From Rhizobium sp. BK418 (lineage in GTDB: Bacteria > Pseudomonadota > Alphaproteobacteria > Rhizobiales > Rhizobiaceae), in the NCBI RefSeq assembly GCF_004341105.1, contig NZ_SLZK01000008.1:1-64000 (forward strand): a DNA stretch of 64,000 bases. The letters are read 5' to 3'. The translations under genes were made by a program, and so were the position numbers. Positions 7,956 to 16,450 of the stretch are shown one piece after another. The notes beneath the pieces were generated by a model. It ran no database searches and was not told the origin of the DNA. It was given only the letters and a program-made list of their open reading frames with translations. Every line of letters begins with the position of its first letter. Positions within the stretch are counted from its first letter, which is position 1.

Positions 7956-8327
7956 TTGGCACAAAAGGTTGGACATCCCATCGATGCGATCGTCGGCGGT
8001 AACCTCGCACGTATCCGTAAAGCGAAGGGATTGAGCCTGTCCGCCGTCGCAGACGCCTTGGGCATTTCGTTCCAACAAGTCCAGAAATACGAGAAAGGCA
8101 AAAACCGCATCAGCGCCAGCGTGCTCTTCGAGCTCGGCCAGGCCCTCGCTGTTTCCGTAGACGAGTTTTTCCGAGGAGCCGAAACGGTCAGCCTTGATGA
8201 TAAGGCGTTGGAGCCATCCGGCCGCACATTTTCCACAGGTGGTCTCGAACATGTGAAAGATGTTAGAGTGCGGAGAGCACTGCTGAACCTGATCAAGACG
8301 GTGTCTGTTGATGTGGTCGAAGACTAG
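7956..8327 (+). CDS. XRE-family transcriptional regulator
   Basis: A 123-residue protein. Residues 10-65 are a clear Cro/C1 HTH (NLARIRKAKGLSLSAVADAL, then ISFQQVQKYEKGKNRIS and the following helix), and the C-terminal 50 residues are a short helical extension ending RRALLNLIKTVS. The pattern is close to the rhizobial XRE proteins that govern prophage, nodulation or quorum functions. TTG 7956 is used as start, with GGAG eight bases upstream, because no ATG or GTG in frame gives the complete HTH. It stands alone. Target unknown. Confidence 0.85.
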   Translation: MAQKVGHPIDAIVGGNLARIRKAKGLSLSAVADALGISFQQVQKYEKGKNRISASVLFELGQALAVSVDEFFRGAETVSLDDKALEPSGRTFSTGGLEHVKDVRVRRALLNLIKTVSVDVVED

Positions 8328-8337
8328 GGCGTGAACT

Positions 8338-8560
8338 CATAAAGCTCCGCAAACCGCTTACTTGGTGAACTCCAACACCGTAATTGCGCCGCTCTGCAAC
8401 AGCTCCATGTATTGGCAATAAGGTCTATGCCGTCCCAAGATATCCCGGTGAAGCAGTCCTGCATGCTTTTCATCGGAGGGGCGGAAGCAGGGTCTTTTTG
8501 CAGTTCCTGCTGAACAAAGCCAACGAGCGATATCAGAGGAATATCGATCCGATCAAATGA
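8338..8560 (-). pseudogene. Possible decayed small gene, unidentified
   Basis: On the minus strand one frame reads protein-like from about 8560 (SLVGFVQQELQKDPASAPP) and a second frame ends protein-like at about 8358 (QYMELLQSGAITVLEFTK, then stop). A single frameshift would join them. It lies downstream of and on the same strand as the SDR gene. No family is recognised. Confidence 0.3.
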
Positions 8561-8572
8561 TCACCGGCTAAA

Positions 8573-9412
8573 TTACAGCTTGGCTTGTTCGAGGTCGCTG
8601 AAGCGGAGCGCTCTGCCATCTGCCGCGACTATGGCGTCCATCTCTTCTGCAAGCGCATCGCGATCATCGACTCCCCGCAGGAGACGGCCTGCAAGAGTAT
8701 CGAAACGTCCGGCGGCGATATCAGCAATCAAGAGTGCAGCCCGCGACGGCTCGATGTTAACACCATCATCAAAAAGCTTCTGGATGCCGGGCAGGTACAT
8801 TTTCCCTGCCTGTGACGATAGCTGCAGTTCGGTCATCGCAGTCCGAACAAGACCGGGATCGACCGCAAAGGCGCGCACCTCGTTACTGATGGTCGTGTCG
8901 TTCAGACACTCCGTGAGACGCATGATCGCGGCTTTGCTGGACGCGTAACCGGAGCCGTGAGGAAAGCTGTTGCCCGTTCCGCCACCAACGAGGTTTACGA
9001 TCCGGCCGCTCCGCCGCGCCAACATTTGAGGTGACACCGTGCGGCAGGTGTTGAATGTACCTCGCAGGTTGATCTCGACATCCCGCCACCACACGAGGGG
9101 ATCACAGTCCCAAATAGGACCAAAGCCCTGAAACGAGCCGTGGTTGTTGACGAGAATGTCGACCGGGCCCAATTCGGTCGCAACGCGAGTAAGGGCTTTT
9201 TCAACAGCCGCAAGGTCAATGATATCCGCCGAAACAGCGATCGCTTGTCCGCCCTCTCCGTCGATGAGGGAGACTGTTTCTTCGATCTCCGTCGCTGTTC
9301 GGGCAAGAACCGCGACCTTAGCCCCTTCCCTCGCCTGCTGGAGAGCGATCTCTCGACCTATCCCTCTGCCGCCGCCAGTTACGACGGCGACCGTGTTCGA
9401 AAGACGACCCAT
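8573..9412 (-). CDS. Short-chain dehydrogenase/reductase (SDR)
   Basis: A 279-residue NAD(P)-dependent oxidoreductase of the classical SDR fold. The Rossmann motif TGGGRGIG lies at 12-19, NNHG (the usual NNAG) at 89-92, and the catalytic Tyr-Lys pair at 156 and 160 in YASSK. The residue where the catalytic Ser normally stands (about 12 before the Tyr) falls in a VGGGTG run, so the Ser is replaced by Gly or shifted to Ser149. The C-terminal 80 residues are an extended helical cap. The substrate cannot be predicted. A frameshifted second SDR lies just upstream on the same strand. Confidence 0.85.
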   Translation of the reverse strand: MGRLSNTVAVVTGGGRGIGREIALQQAREGAKVAVLARTATEIEETVSLIDGEGGQAIAVSADIIDLAAVEKALTRVATELGPVDILVNNHGSFQGFGPIWDCDPLVWWRDVEINLRGTFNTCRTVSPQMLARRSGRIVNLVGGGTGNSFPHGSGYASSKAAIMRLTECLNDTTISNEVRAFAVDPGLVRTAMTELQLSSQAGKMYLPGIQKLFDDGVNIEPSRAALLIADIAAGRFDTLAGRLLRGVDDRDALAEEMDAIVAADGRALRFSDLEQAKL

Positions 9413-9422
9413 GCTAACTCCT

Positions 9423-10245
9423 TTAAATTTTGAAATTGATCTGGATACAAACTATTGTGCGGCGGCCGCTGAAGGCAATGACGCGCCCCGACTTTCCGGA
9501 TCCCCTGTGGCGACATATTGCCCCGTCTATGTTCCGGCCAAGATCACCTCCCCAAGGCAGCGTCGCGTAGAAGCAATCGACGTAGCGCAGATCGGGTTTG
9601 CTCCTGTTTGCATCGACCATGTCGACGACGAGTGGAATACTCTCTTCAATCGAGAGCAGGGCATCCGAGCCACCCATCTCCTTGCGGACCCAGCCTGGAG
9701 CAACAGCAAGGTGTGGCGGTTCTCCGCATGCTGAGCGGCTAGCCTTTCATCAGCATGTTTAGAGCCGCCTTGACGGAAGAATAGAGTGGCCAAGATCCCT
9801 GGGGATTTTGGATGCTGCCGAGTTCGGACCTCATGATTGCGATCGTTCCTCCGGCCGGCACCAAGTTCCGAAGAAGCTCGCCTGCGCGAACGGGCGAGAA
9901 CGCCTTCACGAGCATCGTGTACAAGAAATCGCACTCACCAGCACTTGCAGGGCTCTGCTCGATAGCGCGAGCAAGACCGGCGTTGATGTAAAGGACCTCG
10001 AGTTGACGGCCCGCACGAGGACTCTTCAGGGCTTTGACGCTCGCTGCAGTTTTTCAGGTCGAACGTTCGATTTCCAACCTGTCTGGATATCGAGCACCAA
10101 AAGCTCTGAGCTCGTCGGAGGGAATACGCACGCTGGCTATCACTCGCCAACCGCGTTCAAGCCATTCTTTGATCCGACGTCTGCCGAACCGGTCTGGTTG
10201 CCGCCGCCAAGCGTGAGTACACGTTCGCTGCCCGATGGCTTTCAT
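9423..10245 (-). pseudogene. Frameshifted SDR-family pseudogene
   Basis: Pieces of one SDR gene occur in order but in different frames: the nucleotide-binding start (LTLGGGN in one frame, then IKEWLERGWRVIASVR in another), the middle with catalytic YSSVKAALNML (about 9780), and the C-terminal APGWVRKEMGGSDALLSIEES (about 9690-9630). At least three frame changes separate them, so no functional product is possible. It lies directly upstream of the intact SDR gene but is from a different SDR subgroup. Confidence 0.65.
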
Positions 10246-10572
10246 GGTCGCATGCAGCGCCGCCTCGCCGAAGCGCTCACCTCCGTGACGCGCATTCGAG
10301 GCGCTGTTGAATACCCGACGCCAGTGGATCCATGACAAAATACTCAGCCGGCTGCTCCTCCCGACCAGCTATTTTTTAGCTTTCTCGCCGATCAATTTAA
10401 TCTTTGTCTACGAGCGAGCTTTGTGCCAGCCTGACTTCATTCCGGCCGTGGAGGAGCATCGTCGGAACATCGTGCCGACGACGGATCAATCTTCAACCCA
10501 TAGAAATTCAGCCTGCATTTGTGCGGGTTTGCGCTCGTTTGCACGTCAGAGCAACATACGGGAGGAAAATCC

Positions 10573-11604
10573 ATGCGACTGCTCGCAGCGCGAATAGCAG
10601 CAGCACTGCCATTGATCTTTTGCGCCACCATAGCCGTATCCGCCGATAGTGCCATCGACGTTTCCCTCGGCGACGTTTCGTTGAACAAGGTCGCCTTTCT
10701 GGTCGCCGCCGATAACGGCATCTACCAAAAAAACGGCCTGACAATCCATCAGTTCATAACCAAGGGAGCTGCCGCGCGCATCAGCCGTAGCGGTATCAAC
10801 GTGCCCTCAGAATTCGTCGGAACGGATGACCAGGACGAGAGAGCGCCAATCTCGATCGGCGGCGGCAGCCCGTTGATCGTATCGATGACGACAGACGCCC
10901 GCTCCACCGATCGCGTTATCATTGCAACCACCGATAACCAGGCACGCTTCCACGTCATCAGCTCGAAGGCTTTGAATTCAGTCGATGATCTCAAGGGCAA
11001 GCGGCTCGGTTTTTCCAGCTACGGCTCCGTCAGCCATCTGATGGCGCTGGAATTGCTGCGACAGAAGGGCTGGAGCCAGGACGACGATATCTCGCTGATG
11101 GAAGAAGGCATGGCCTATTCGGCGCTGAAGGACGGCAAGGTCGACGCCTTCATCGGCAGCGAAATCTACTACACGATGGCGGACAAGAACGACGCCAAAG
11201 ATCTCGTCAATCTGACCGACTACAATATTCCGCTCGCCGGATCCGGCATTAATGTCGAACGCAAATGGCTTGCCAATCATCATGACGAGGTCATGCGCTT
11301 CGTAAAATCGACGATCGAGGCCTATGCACTGATGAAATCAGACGAAAACGTCGTCAGGGCGGTGCTTGCCAAATGGTACGGCATCACCGACGCCAGGCAG
11401 CAAGACGACATGTACGCCCAGGTCGTCGCGTCACCGCAAAAGCCCTATCCCGCCGTCGATGGCATCAAGCTCGTCAAACAACTCTTCAGCTATCGCGAGC
11501 TCAAGCGGCGCGACGCCGATTATTTCTATGACAATAGTTTCGTCGCGGAATTGGACAAGAGCGGCTTCATCGACAAGGTTTATGCTGATCCCAAGGCGAA
11601 TTGA
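10573..11604 (+). CDS. NMT1/SsuA-type ABC substrate-binding protein
   Basis: A 343-residue periplasmic binding protein of the NMT1/taurine/nitrate class. ATG 10573 follows a strong GGAGG at 10561. Residues 1-25 are a signal peptide with a cleavage site near VSADSA. The body has the class pattern: an early VAFLVAADNGIYQKNGL, then DDLKGKRLGFSSYGS, and a VDAFIGSE hinge segment. No permease or ATPase gene is adjacent, so it is an orphan unless it uses distant partners. The next gene encodes a secreted hydrolase, suggesting uptake or sensing of a hydrolysis product. The substrate is unknown. Confidence 0.8.
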   Translation: MRLLAARIAAALPLIFCATIAVSADSAIDVSLGDVSLNKVAFLVAADNGIYQKNGLTIHQFITKGAAARISRSGINVPSEFVGTDDQDERAPISIGGGSPLIVSMTTDARSTDRVIIATTDNQARFHVISSKALNSVDDLKGKRLGFSSYGSVSHLMALELLRQKGWSQDDDISLMEEGMAYSALKDGKVDAFIGSEIYYTMADKNDAKDLVNLTDYNIPLAGSGINVERKWLANHHDEVMRFVKSTIEAYALMKSDENVVRAVLAKWYGITDARQQDDMYAQVVASPQKPYPAVDGIKLVKQLFSYRELKRRDADYFYDNSFVAELDKSGFIDKVYADPKAN

Positions 11605-11866
11605 TCGGCGACATGGCCGAGGACTCGGCCGCTGCGTTCCTTCCGCGGGAGCCACAATCCACAGTTGCATTGGCGCGGCTTCTACAGGAACAGTCATGAA
11701 ACAGCAGCACCGAACGGGAGGTTCACGATGATAGGTAAACCGCAGTTCGCCACGACCCCTATTGGCCGCTTTTACTGACCCCAATAAAGAGCGGTTCAGC
11801 GACAAGTTCTGCTGTCGGGCAAGCACCACAAGGCAGCGTCTGCCATTTTCCTCACCCGATTTGCCA

Positions 11867-11887
11867 AGGCGCCAAACATCGGCGCCT
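11867..11887 (+). terminator. Hairpin before hydrolase gene, terminator-like
   Basis: AGGCGCC and GGCGCCT pair over a 7-base loop and are followed by a pyrimidine run (CCCCTTCCCTTT). It lies in the otherwise empty 326-base gap at 11605-11930 and may end the transcript of the binding-protein gene. No other signal is seen in this gap. Confidence 0.4.
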
Positions 11888-11930
11888 CCCCTTCCCTTTA
11901 CCTTTCAATATGTCTGAGACGGAGGAATAC

Positions 11931-13253
11931 ATGTTTGCAATCCACAGGCTATGGGCTCTCGGCCTGACACTTGCCGCTGGCCTTGCGACGGGAGAGATGG
12001 CCCATGCCCAGAGCCATCCGGAATATGTCCAGTTTTCACCGAGCGCTACGAAAGGCGCACTCTACCGGCCTGACAGCGGTACGCCATCGCCCGTCGCCTT
12101 TCTGGCGATCCACCGCACCTCCAATTTCATGAGCATGATCGCCACCAAGGAACTTTCACAGCGTGGTTTCATGGTGCTCGGCATGAACCCGCGCTCGGAC
12201 AACAACGAGGCAGCGGTCAATTTCGAGGACATCGCGCTCGACATCAAACAGGGCGTCGAATTCCTGAAAAAACAGCCCGGCATCAAAGCGGTCGTTCTGA
12301 TCGGTCACTCCGGTGGCGGGCCGAGCACCAGCTATTACGAAGCAGTCGCAGAAAAAGGCTCCTCCTATTGCAATGGGTCGGACAAACTTTCCAAATGCTC
12401 CGACGAGGATGTCAAGGACCTGCCGAAAGCCGATGGCATTGTCTTCCTCGATGCCCATCCAGGCAATACGATCAACACGTTGCGCGGCTTGAACCCAGCG
12501 GTAAAAGACGAAAGTAAGCCAGACGACCTTGATCCGGCGCTCGATCCTTTCAATCCGGCTAACGGTTTCAACCCCAAAGGTGACTCACACTATTCCGCCG
12601 AATTCATCGAGCGCTATTCGAAAGCGCAATCGGTCCGCATGAACAAGCTGATCGACAAGGCACGGCAGATGGAGGCTGATCTGAAATCGGGTAAGGATCC
12701 GCGCGGCGACGACGAGCCCTTCATTGCCTATCGTGACCGCGCCCGCCTTTCCGACATCTCGACGGATATCTGGTGCTGCACCGAGCGACCGCAAAAGCTC
12801 CTGAAGAATGACGGCTCGATTTCGACCGAGGTCATCCACTCCGTTCGCGTTTCGACGCCAAAGAATGCCAAAGTCGATGGAAGCCTGAATGGCGGCGCTC
12901 TGTTCCTGACCGTCAAATCGTTCCTCAGCGCCAATGCGATCAGATCCAAGGACGCGCTGAACGACATCGATATCTGTTCGAGCAACAATTCGACGCTCTG
13001 CGCGGTGCAATCCATCACGATACCAACGCTGGTCATGTCGATGGGCGGTCACTACTTCGTTCGTGACGGAGAGATCATCTTCGATCTTTCCGCCAGCAAG
13101 GACAAGGACTTCATCGTCGTCGAGGGAGCCGTCCATGGCATGACGCCCTGCAAGCCCTGCTCGGAACAGACCGGCATCTCCTACGACAACGCAACGAAGA
13201 ACCTCTACGACTATCTCGCCAATTGGGCGAACAATCGGTGGTCGCAAGACTGA
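11931..13253 (+). CDS. Secreted alpha/beta hydrolase
   Basis: A 440-residue exported hydrolase. ATG 11931 follows GGAGG directly; residues 1-27 are a signal peptide ending AHAQ. The nucleophile elbow is GHSGGG with Ser at about 127, and the late VVEGAVHGMTPC holds the likely catalytic His. Six or more Cys residues after the elbow could form disulfides in the periplasm. The protein is longer than usual because of an Asp/Pro-rich insertion (about 180-250). The substrate is unknown; its neighbour is an orphan substrate-binding protein, so both may handle the same ester or amide compound. Confidence 0.75.
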   Translation: MFAIHRLWALGLTLAAGLATGEMAHAQSHPEYVQFSPSATKGALYRPDSGTPSPVAFLAIHRTSNFMSMIATKELSQRGFMVLGMNPRSDNNEAAVNFEDIALDIKQGVEFLKKQPGIKAVVLIGHSGGGPSTSYYEAVAEKGSSYCNGSDKLSKCSDEDVKDLPKADGIVFLDAHPGNTINTLRGLNPAVKDESKPDDLDPALDPFNPANGFNPKGDSHYSAEFIERYSKAQSVRMNKLIDKARQMEADLKSGKDPRGDDEPFIAYRDRARLSDISTDIWCCTERPQKLLKNDGSISTEVIHSVRVSTPKNAKVDGSLNGGALFLTVKSFLSANAIRSKDALNDIDICSSNNSTLCAVQSITIPTLVMSMGGHYFVRDGEIIFDLSASKDKDFIVVEGAVHGMTPCKPCSEQTGISYDNATKNLYDYLANWANNRWSQD

Positions 13254-13342
13254 CATTGCGGTTCGAAACGGGCGGAGACCTTTCATGTGGGGCCTCCCCG
13301 AACAGCCACGTACCGCCGCGGAACGAGAACCGCTCGTATTCC

Positions 13343-13729
13343 TCATAACCCCGCAATCGCCAGATGGGCCGTGACCGGCCCACCATCGCGCTGCGGTTGG
13401 ATTGCACACAGGCCGGGAGCTTCCTGACGAGAGCGACGGGCAATCGTCGAGAAGCAAAAGTTGACGTCCTCGCCACTCCGCCAATAAACCTTCGCGGTCG
13501 CGTCCAGGTAAACATAACCACCTGCCGCCTTAATCTCCAAAAACTCGGCCAGGCTAAATTCATCATGCTCACGGTCGTTGCCCGATTGCTTGTAACCGCA
13601 GGAGGGGCAGCTGCACTCCCCTCCGACTGGTTGATGTAAACCATGCCGACTGGGCTGGACCTGGTAATTTGAGTTCGGCTCGCGGCCGAGGAAAACGCAA
13701 CGGCCGCCTTCTCGCGCGCCATAGGACAA
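13343..13729 (-). CDS. Doubtful ORF with zinc-finger-like Cys cluster
   Basis: A 128-residue open frame with CSCPSCGY near residue 40, followed by DEFSLAEFLEIKAAGGYVYLD. The segment looks protein-like, but overlapping frames on both strands are also open, no ribosome-binding site is convincing, and no family is recognised. It lies in a 1-kb stretch (13254-14267) with no sure gene. Confidence 0.3.
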   Translation of the reverse strand: MSYGAREGGRCVFLGREPNSNYQVQPSRHGLHQPVGGECSCPSCGYKQSGNDREHDEFSLAEFLEIKAAGGYVYLDATAKVYWRSGEDVNFCFSTIARRSRQEAPGLCAIQPQRDGGPVTAHLAIAGL

Positions 13730-13759
13730 GAAATTGAGTGCGCCGCGGTTGCTAATCTC

Positions 13760-13975
13760 TCACACGCGCGTGTGGCATTTTAGCATTCGGTAAAATTCAT
13801 CAGTCATTAAGGGCAAGTCTACCTCATCAAAGTGCGACGACGTAAAAAGCAGTTTCCAGAGATGGCCGAGCGCAATGTCATCTGGATGAAGGCGACCGAT
13901 GCGGCGCGCCATGTCAGAGAGCCGGATTTGCGGACGCTCCTGTTGGCTGTTGCCCGGCGCTTTGGCGGAAACCAC
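13760..13975 (-). CDS. Doubtful small ORF
   Basis: A 71-residue frame; the part from the internal Met (MARRIGRLHPDDIALGHLW) reads like protein, the first 21 residues less so. There is no recognised family. It may be a decayed gene. Confidence 0.25.
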   Translation of the reverse strand: MVSAKAPGNSQQERPQIRLSDMARRIGRLHPDDIALGHLWKLLFTSSHFDEVDLPLMTDEFYRMLKCHTRV

Positions 13976-14267
13976 AAACTCTCACCTGCCTGATTGGCAG
14001 CGCTTCGAAGCGACGGGTCGAACCGATTAGCTCTGAGAACCTCAATCCGGAAACAATGCCGCGCAGCCTATCGAGTTTCGAGAGTATGTCGCAGCCGCAT
14101 TGGAGTGTGCAATTTGCGTCATATCTTGAGCCTCCGATTTACGATGACGGAAAGCTACGCCACGCCTGCTAAAGGGTTGCCTGACGTTGATGACGAAGGC
14201 TCTATCTACGAGCTGGAACCGTGAGGCCTGCCGTGAGTTGGATCAGATCAACGGCGCGGGGAATGAA

Positions 14268-14525
14268 ATGTCGAAGACAGACTGGCCAAAAGAGCCGATT
14301 ACGGACGAGACCATGCAGACGCTCGACCGCATTCTCCGGGAATGGTGCGCTGAAGCAGGCGTCTCTCCGAACAGTGCCGAAGCGCAATCGAAAGCCAAGA
14401 CACTCGTGGATTGGTTCGAGTTCGGCGTTCGAAGCGAGGATGAACTCGCCCGCGTCATCAGGGATGACATCAAGCTTGCGGACGCCTACGAAACATCAAC
14501 TGGACCAACCGGTAGAACAACATGA
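14268..14525 (+). CDS. Hypothetical small protein
   Basis: An 85-residue acidic, mainly helical protein starting at ATG 14268 with GGGGAATG upstream. It has the pattern TDETMQTLDRILREWCAEAG then SKAKTLVDWFEFGV, which looks like a conserved rhizobial small protein of unknown function. An in-frame start at 14187 would add 27 residues without improving the fit. The 340 bases that follow (14526-14868) hold no recognisable feature. Confidence 0.5.
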   Translation: MSKTDWPKEPITDETMQTLDRILREWCAEAGVSPNSAEAQSKAKTLVDWFEFGVRSEDELARVIRDDIKLADAYETSTGPTGRTT

Positions 14526-14868
14526 GCTTTCAGCGGAAATTGTTCGCCGCGTCTTCACTGGTCATCTTGGTCGTGCTGGTGGCGATCAACCCGTTCGGCA
14601 GGAACCTTGTCGACGTTCGACCCATGCATTCAATGGTCGGGAACGTGGATTAATTGCACGTGTGCATGCGGCCTCACTACGCCATCGGTAACGGATGTTA
14701 AGTTAGAGGGGCCCGCCGCCGGAATGCCCTCGATCTGGGGATGCCGAAATGGTCGCCACGATAACCGACCTGCTTGCTTGCCGCGAGCGAAAGATGTCGA
14801 GGAGGTTCGATGGCGGCCAGTGGCCGCCGTGCCATATCGAAGCTCAGTCGGTTTGGCCAAGCAACCGT

Positions 14869-15354
14869 TCAAGGTCGCGCCCGAAAACCAATGTTTTCGC
14901 TGCGAATTACACTTGACTTGCCACCGTTCACGGTCTGATTGAACTTAGATTCATGGTCCCAATCGGCTTCGGCCTCTTCGGCCTCCTCTGGAGATAGTTG
15001 GACCACGATGATTTTGTCGAGGACGTCTGCCACGTCCTGGTCCATGTGGATCAAGTCCATGGACTTGCCCATGAACCCTCGCTTGCCGAACCTGTCGAAG
15101 CACATATCTGCGACCACACTTCGAAGATCGATGATTTTCTGAACCGCATCCTGTGAGAAGCGTGGCTCATCGGCGAAATCGAGCGCGTCGGACACTTCCT
15201 GTGCTCGAAGTGACAGCGTCTCCGACCGAGACCTCAACCCATCGTCATCGAATACATCGTAGCAGTGATTGCCGACATATTCGGCGAAGACTGCCACCTT
15301 CATGACATCCTGCGATGAGACGTCCGGCTGGTTTCTATATTGGATCGTAGGCAT
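14869..15354 (-). CDS. Hypothetical protein
   Basis: A 161-residue soluble acidic protein starting at ATG 15354 with AAGGATG upstream. It is largely helical, with the charged run SPEEAEEAEADWDHE near residue 130. No domain is recognised and no neighbour suggests a role. Codon use and composition are consistent with a real gene. Confidence 0.5.
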   Translation of the reverse strand: MPTIQYRNQPDVSSQDVMKVAVFAEYVGNHCYDVFDDDGLRSRSETLSLRAQEVSDALDFADEPRFSQDAVQKIIDLRSVVADMCFDRFGKRGFMGKSMDLIHMDQDVADVLDKIIVVQLSPEEAEEAEADWDHESKFNQTVNGGKSSVIRSENIGFRARP

Positions 15355-15429
15355 GTGGAATCATCCTTGAATGGCTAAGATTATCGGGCACCGACGGATG
15401 TTCCTATTTTGTTCTTTTTCCCCGAGGAG

Positions 15430-15666
15430 TCAAGTACGCTTCTTTTTGAGGATCAACAGCGCGGCTTCGAGGTCGGCGTTAGCCGCGATCATGAGGGCGT
15501 GATTGTCAGCTACCTCGATCAATGCAGTGAGGACTTCATCGGGTCGCCAACCTGCCGTAACGGCTCGGTCAACCAAGCTTGCGAATGCGACATGAAGCGC
15601 GTCCTGACAGCGAATGAAGCGGTCAGGATCATCTCGGGGGACGTCTGGCGGCGATATCTCGTCCAT
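15430..15666 (-). CDS. Hypothetical small rhizobial protein
   Basis: A 78-residue helical protein from ATG 15666 (ATG 15687 is seven codons longer). It contains FASLVDRAVTAGWRPDEVLTAL, a pattern seen in many small proteins of rhizobial plasmids, and ends in KKKRT. Its frame is open without a stop straight into the dnaE2 remnant upstream, so it may be expressed as a read-through fusion, or the remnant may have landed in front of it. Confidence 0.55.
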   Translation of the reverse strand: MDEISPPDVPRDDPDRFIRCQDALHVAFASLVDRAVTAGWRPDEVLTALIEVADNHALMIAANADLEAALLILKKKRT

Positions 15667-16450
15667 GTGACAAAGATGATCTGACATCAAAAATGGGTCA
15701 ATAGACCGCCGGGTATCCGGCCTACCGGGCGTACCGTGCGCAAGCTCGTCTCCCCTGCCCGTTGGCAATTGAAACTCCAGGTCGCGATCAGCCAAACCCG
15801 TCAGGTCACCCGACAGGTCGAACAGCTGCTGGGCGACCAGGTGCACGACATCTCCCTCTCGTTGGATGCGGCCATTGATCGCCAGCATCGACGCTCCGAG
15901 CGCAACCCGCGTCGACCAGTCGGACAGCTTGGACCAGATCACCACATTGGCGGCCCCGGTTTCGTCTTCGATGGTCATGAAAATCACGCCTTTTGCCGAG
16001 CCGGGCCTCTGTCGCACGGGAACCAGTCCGGCCGCCATCAGCCACCGCCCGTCACGAGCTGACATTGCGTAGGTGCAGGTGACGATGCGTTTTTCGGTCA
16101 GTTCACGACGTAGGAAGCTGACCGGATGTTCCCGCAAGGTCAGCCGGGTATGCCCGTGATCGAGAACGACGTTGTGGCCCTGTGTCATTTGACGCAGTTC
16201 GACTGTCGGTTCCTGTTGCTCGGCAATCGTTTCGGCTTCCCGTTCCGCAGCGGCCGCAAAGAGCGGCAAAGGCCCGCAATGCCTTGATCGCCCAGAGCGC
16301 ATCACGACGCTAATCCAAGGGAAGGTCGAAAGGCGTCCGCTTCGGCCAACCCACCAGGGATGCGGCCGGAACGACCGGACCGTCGCCACATGTCGCCGAC
16401 GCTGTCGAACGGCTGATCAGCGAGGGCGGCGACGATCCGGTGCCGCCCAT
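15667..16450 (-). pseudogene. dnaE2: 3' remnant of error-prone DNA polymerase dnaE2
   Basis: The minus strand encodes the C-terminal end of DnaE2 (ImuC): an OB-fold region with RPGSAKGVIFMTIEDETG, INGRIQREGDVVHLVAQQL and LADRD...GRGDE. Upstream the match continues in other frames (WAIKALR, then PFDSVGDMW and PAASLV), showing at least two frameshifts, and stops at about 16450 beside the diguanylate cyclase gene. The polymerase catalytic domains are absent. The usual partners imuA and imuB are not seen. It is a relic of a mutasome cassette. Confidence 0.75.

Noticed and set aside
13111..13722. 203-residue minus-strand open frame
   Set aside because: It overlaps the well-supported secreted hydrolase gene and a different, more protein-like minus-strand frame; Arg/Ser-rich shadow.
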